Position numbers and translations under genes: made by a program
Shown: piece by piece, positions 63,989 to 64,000 of the stretch
Numbering within the stretch: position 1 is the stretch's first letter
Layout of the letters: every line of letters begins with the position of its first letter
Source of the DNA: Rothia sp. (in: high G+C Gram-positive bacteria)
GTDB lineage: Bacteria; Actinomycetota; Actinomycetes; Actinomycetales; Micrococcaceae
Assembly: GCA_030524105.1 (NCBI GenBank)
Contig: JAUNHE010000002.1
Location: forward strand, 62,001-126,000
DNA: 64,000 nt
Reading direction: 5' to 3'
Notes under the pieces: model-generated
Told to the model about the DNA's origin: nothing
The model's input: the letters and a program-made list of their open reading frames with translations, nothing else
Database searches by the model: none

Positions 63989-64000
63989 TAAAGCCCCTCG

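Noticed and set aside
1..64000. CRISPR arrays, transposases and prophage genes
   Set aside because: No regular short repeats, cas genes, transposases, integrases or phage structural genes were seen on either strand.

Overview
The window looks like a chromosomal segment of an actinobacterium, most likely order Micrococcales and perhaps a Micrococcaceae member such as Rothia. Supporting signs are the dnaK-grpE-dnaJ-hspR operon with a HAIR box, the Zn-ligand-free rpmB-rpmG-rpsN operon, a CopC/PCuAC/DyP/CopD-CtaG block, the DUF6350-purN-purH neighbourhood and GntR-nagA. The order is fairly safe; the genus is a guess. Base composition is moderate by eye. Genes are tightly packed, several convergent pairs share their stop codons, and several genes appear to be transcribed leaderless from TANNNT boxes 6-7 nt before the start codon. 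I see no phage, insertion sequence or CRISPR array.

Layout. 1-1915: GlcNAc regulator and nagA. 1912-8757: one-carbon and purine genes (folD, glyA, purH, purN) around a membrane-anchored VWA protein. 8808-19589: membrane proteins, an SDR oxidoreductase, a VapC-type toxin-antitoxin pair, a large SWIM-SNF2 helicase, two transport or membrane genes and an aldo/keto reductase. 19718-25123: GtrA-like protein, an unrecognised 503-residue protein, a secreted HNH-type nuclease, a CycA-like permease and a DoxX protein. 25240-26280: a 5'-truncated MFS relic. 26395-31108: trmB facing the complete heat-shock operon. 31262-31811: a non-coding stretch with two strong hairpins. 31812-38774: a P-loop kinase, a Bcr/CflA exporter, a TPP-riboswitch-controlled ykoEDC thiamine-precursor importer, DUF4235 and an MFS gene. 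38788-40756: an HPr-kinase-like/PqqD-like fusion, dcd and tRNA-Gly.

40900-47600 is an AT-rich accessory stretch. It holds a broken YcaQ-family gene, an intact MFS gene coupled to a tiny membrane ORF, a frameshifted MFS gene and an orphan LanFEG-type ABC transporter, which usually protects against lantibiotics. 47804-52650 encodes a Tat-exported amidase-domain protein, a MauE-thioredoxin-like redox protein, a methyltransferase, a PH-domain protein and a secreted protein of unknown function. 52655-60304 runs on the minus strand. It encodes a thioredoxin/NHL protein and an envelope copper block in which CopC, PCuAC, a Tat DyP peroxidase and a CopD-CtaG fusion probably serve copper handling and cytochrome oxidase assembly. 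60487-63988 holds HU, the ribosomal-protein operon, an SGNH hydrolase and a siderophore-interacting flavoreductase.

The most unusual items are the HprK-like/PqqD-like fusion, the unknown protein at 20493, the accessory stretch with its orphan immunity transporter and decaying genes, the paired hairpins at 31404 and 31697, and the shared leaderless promoter pattern. I did not find a clearly new multi-gene system.
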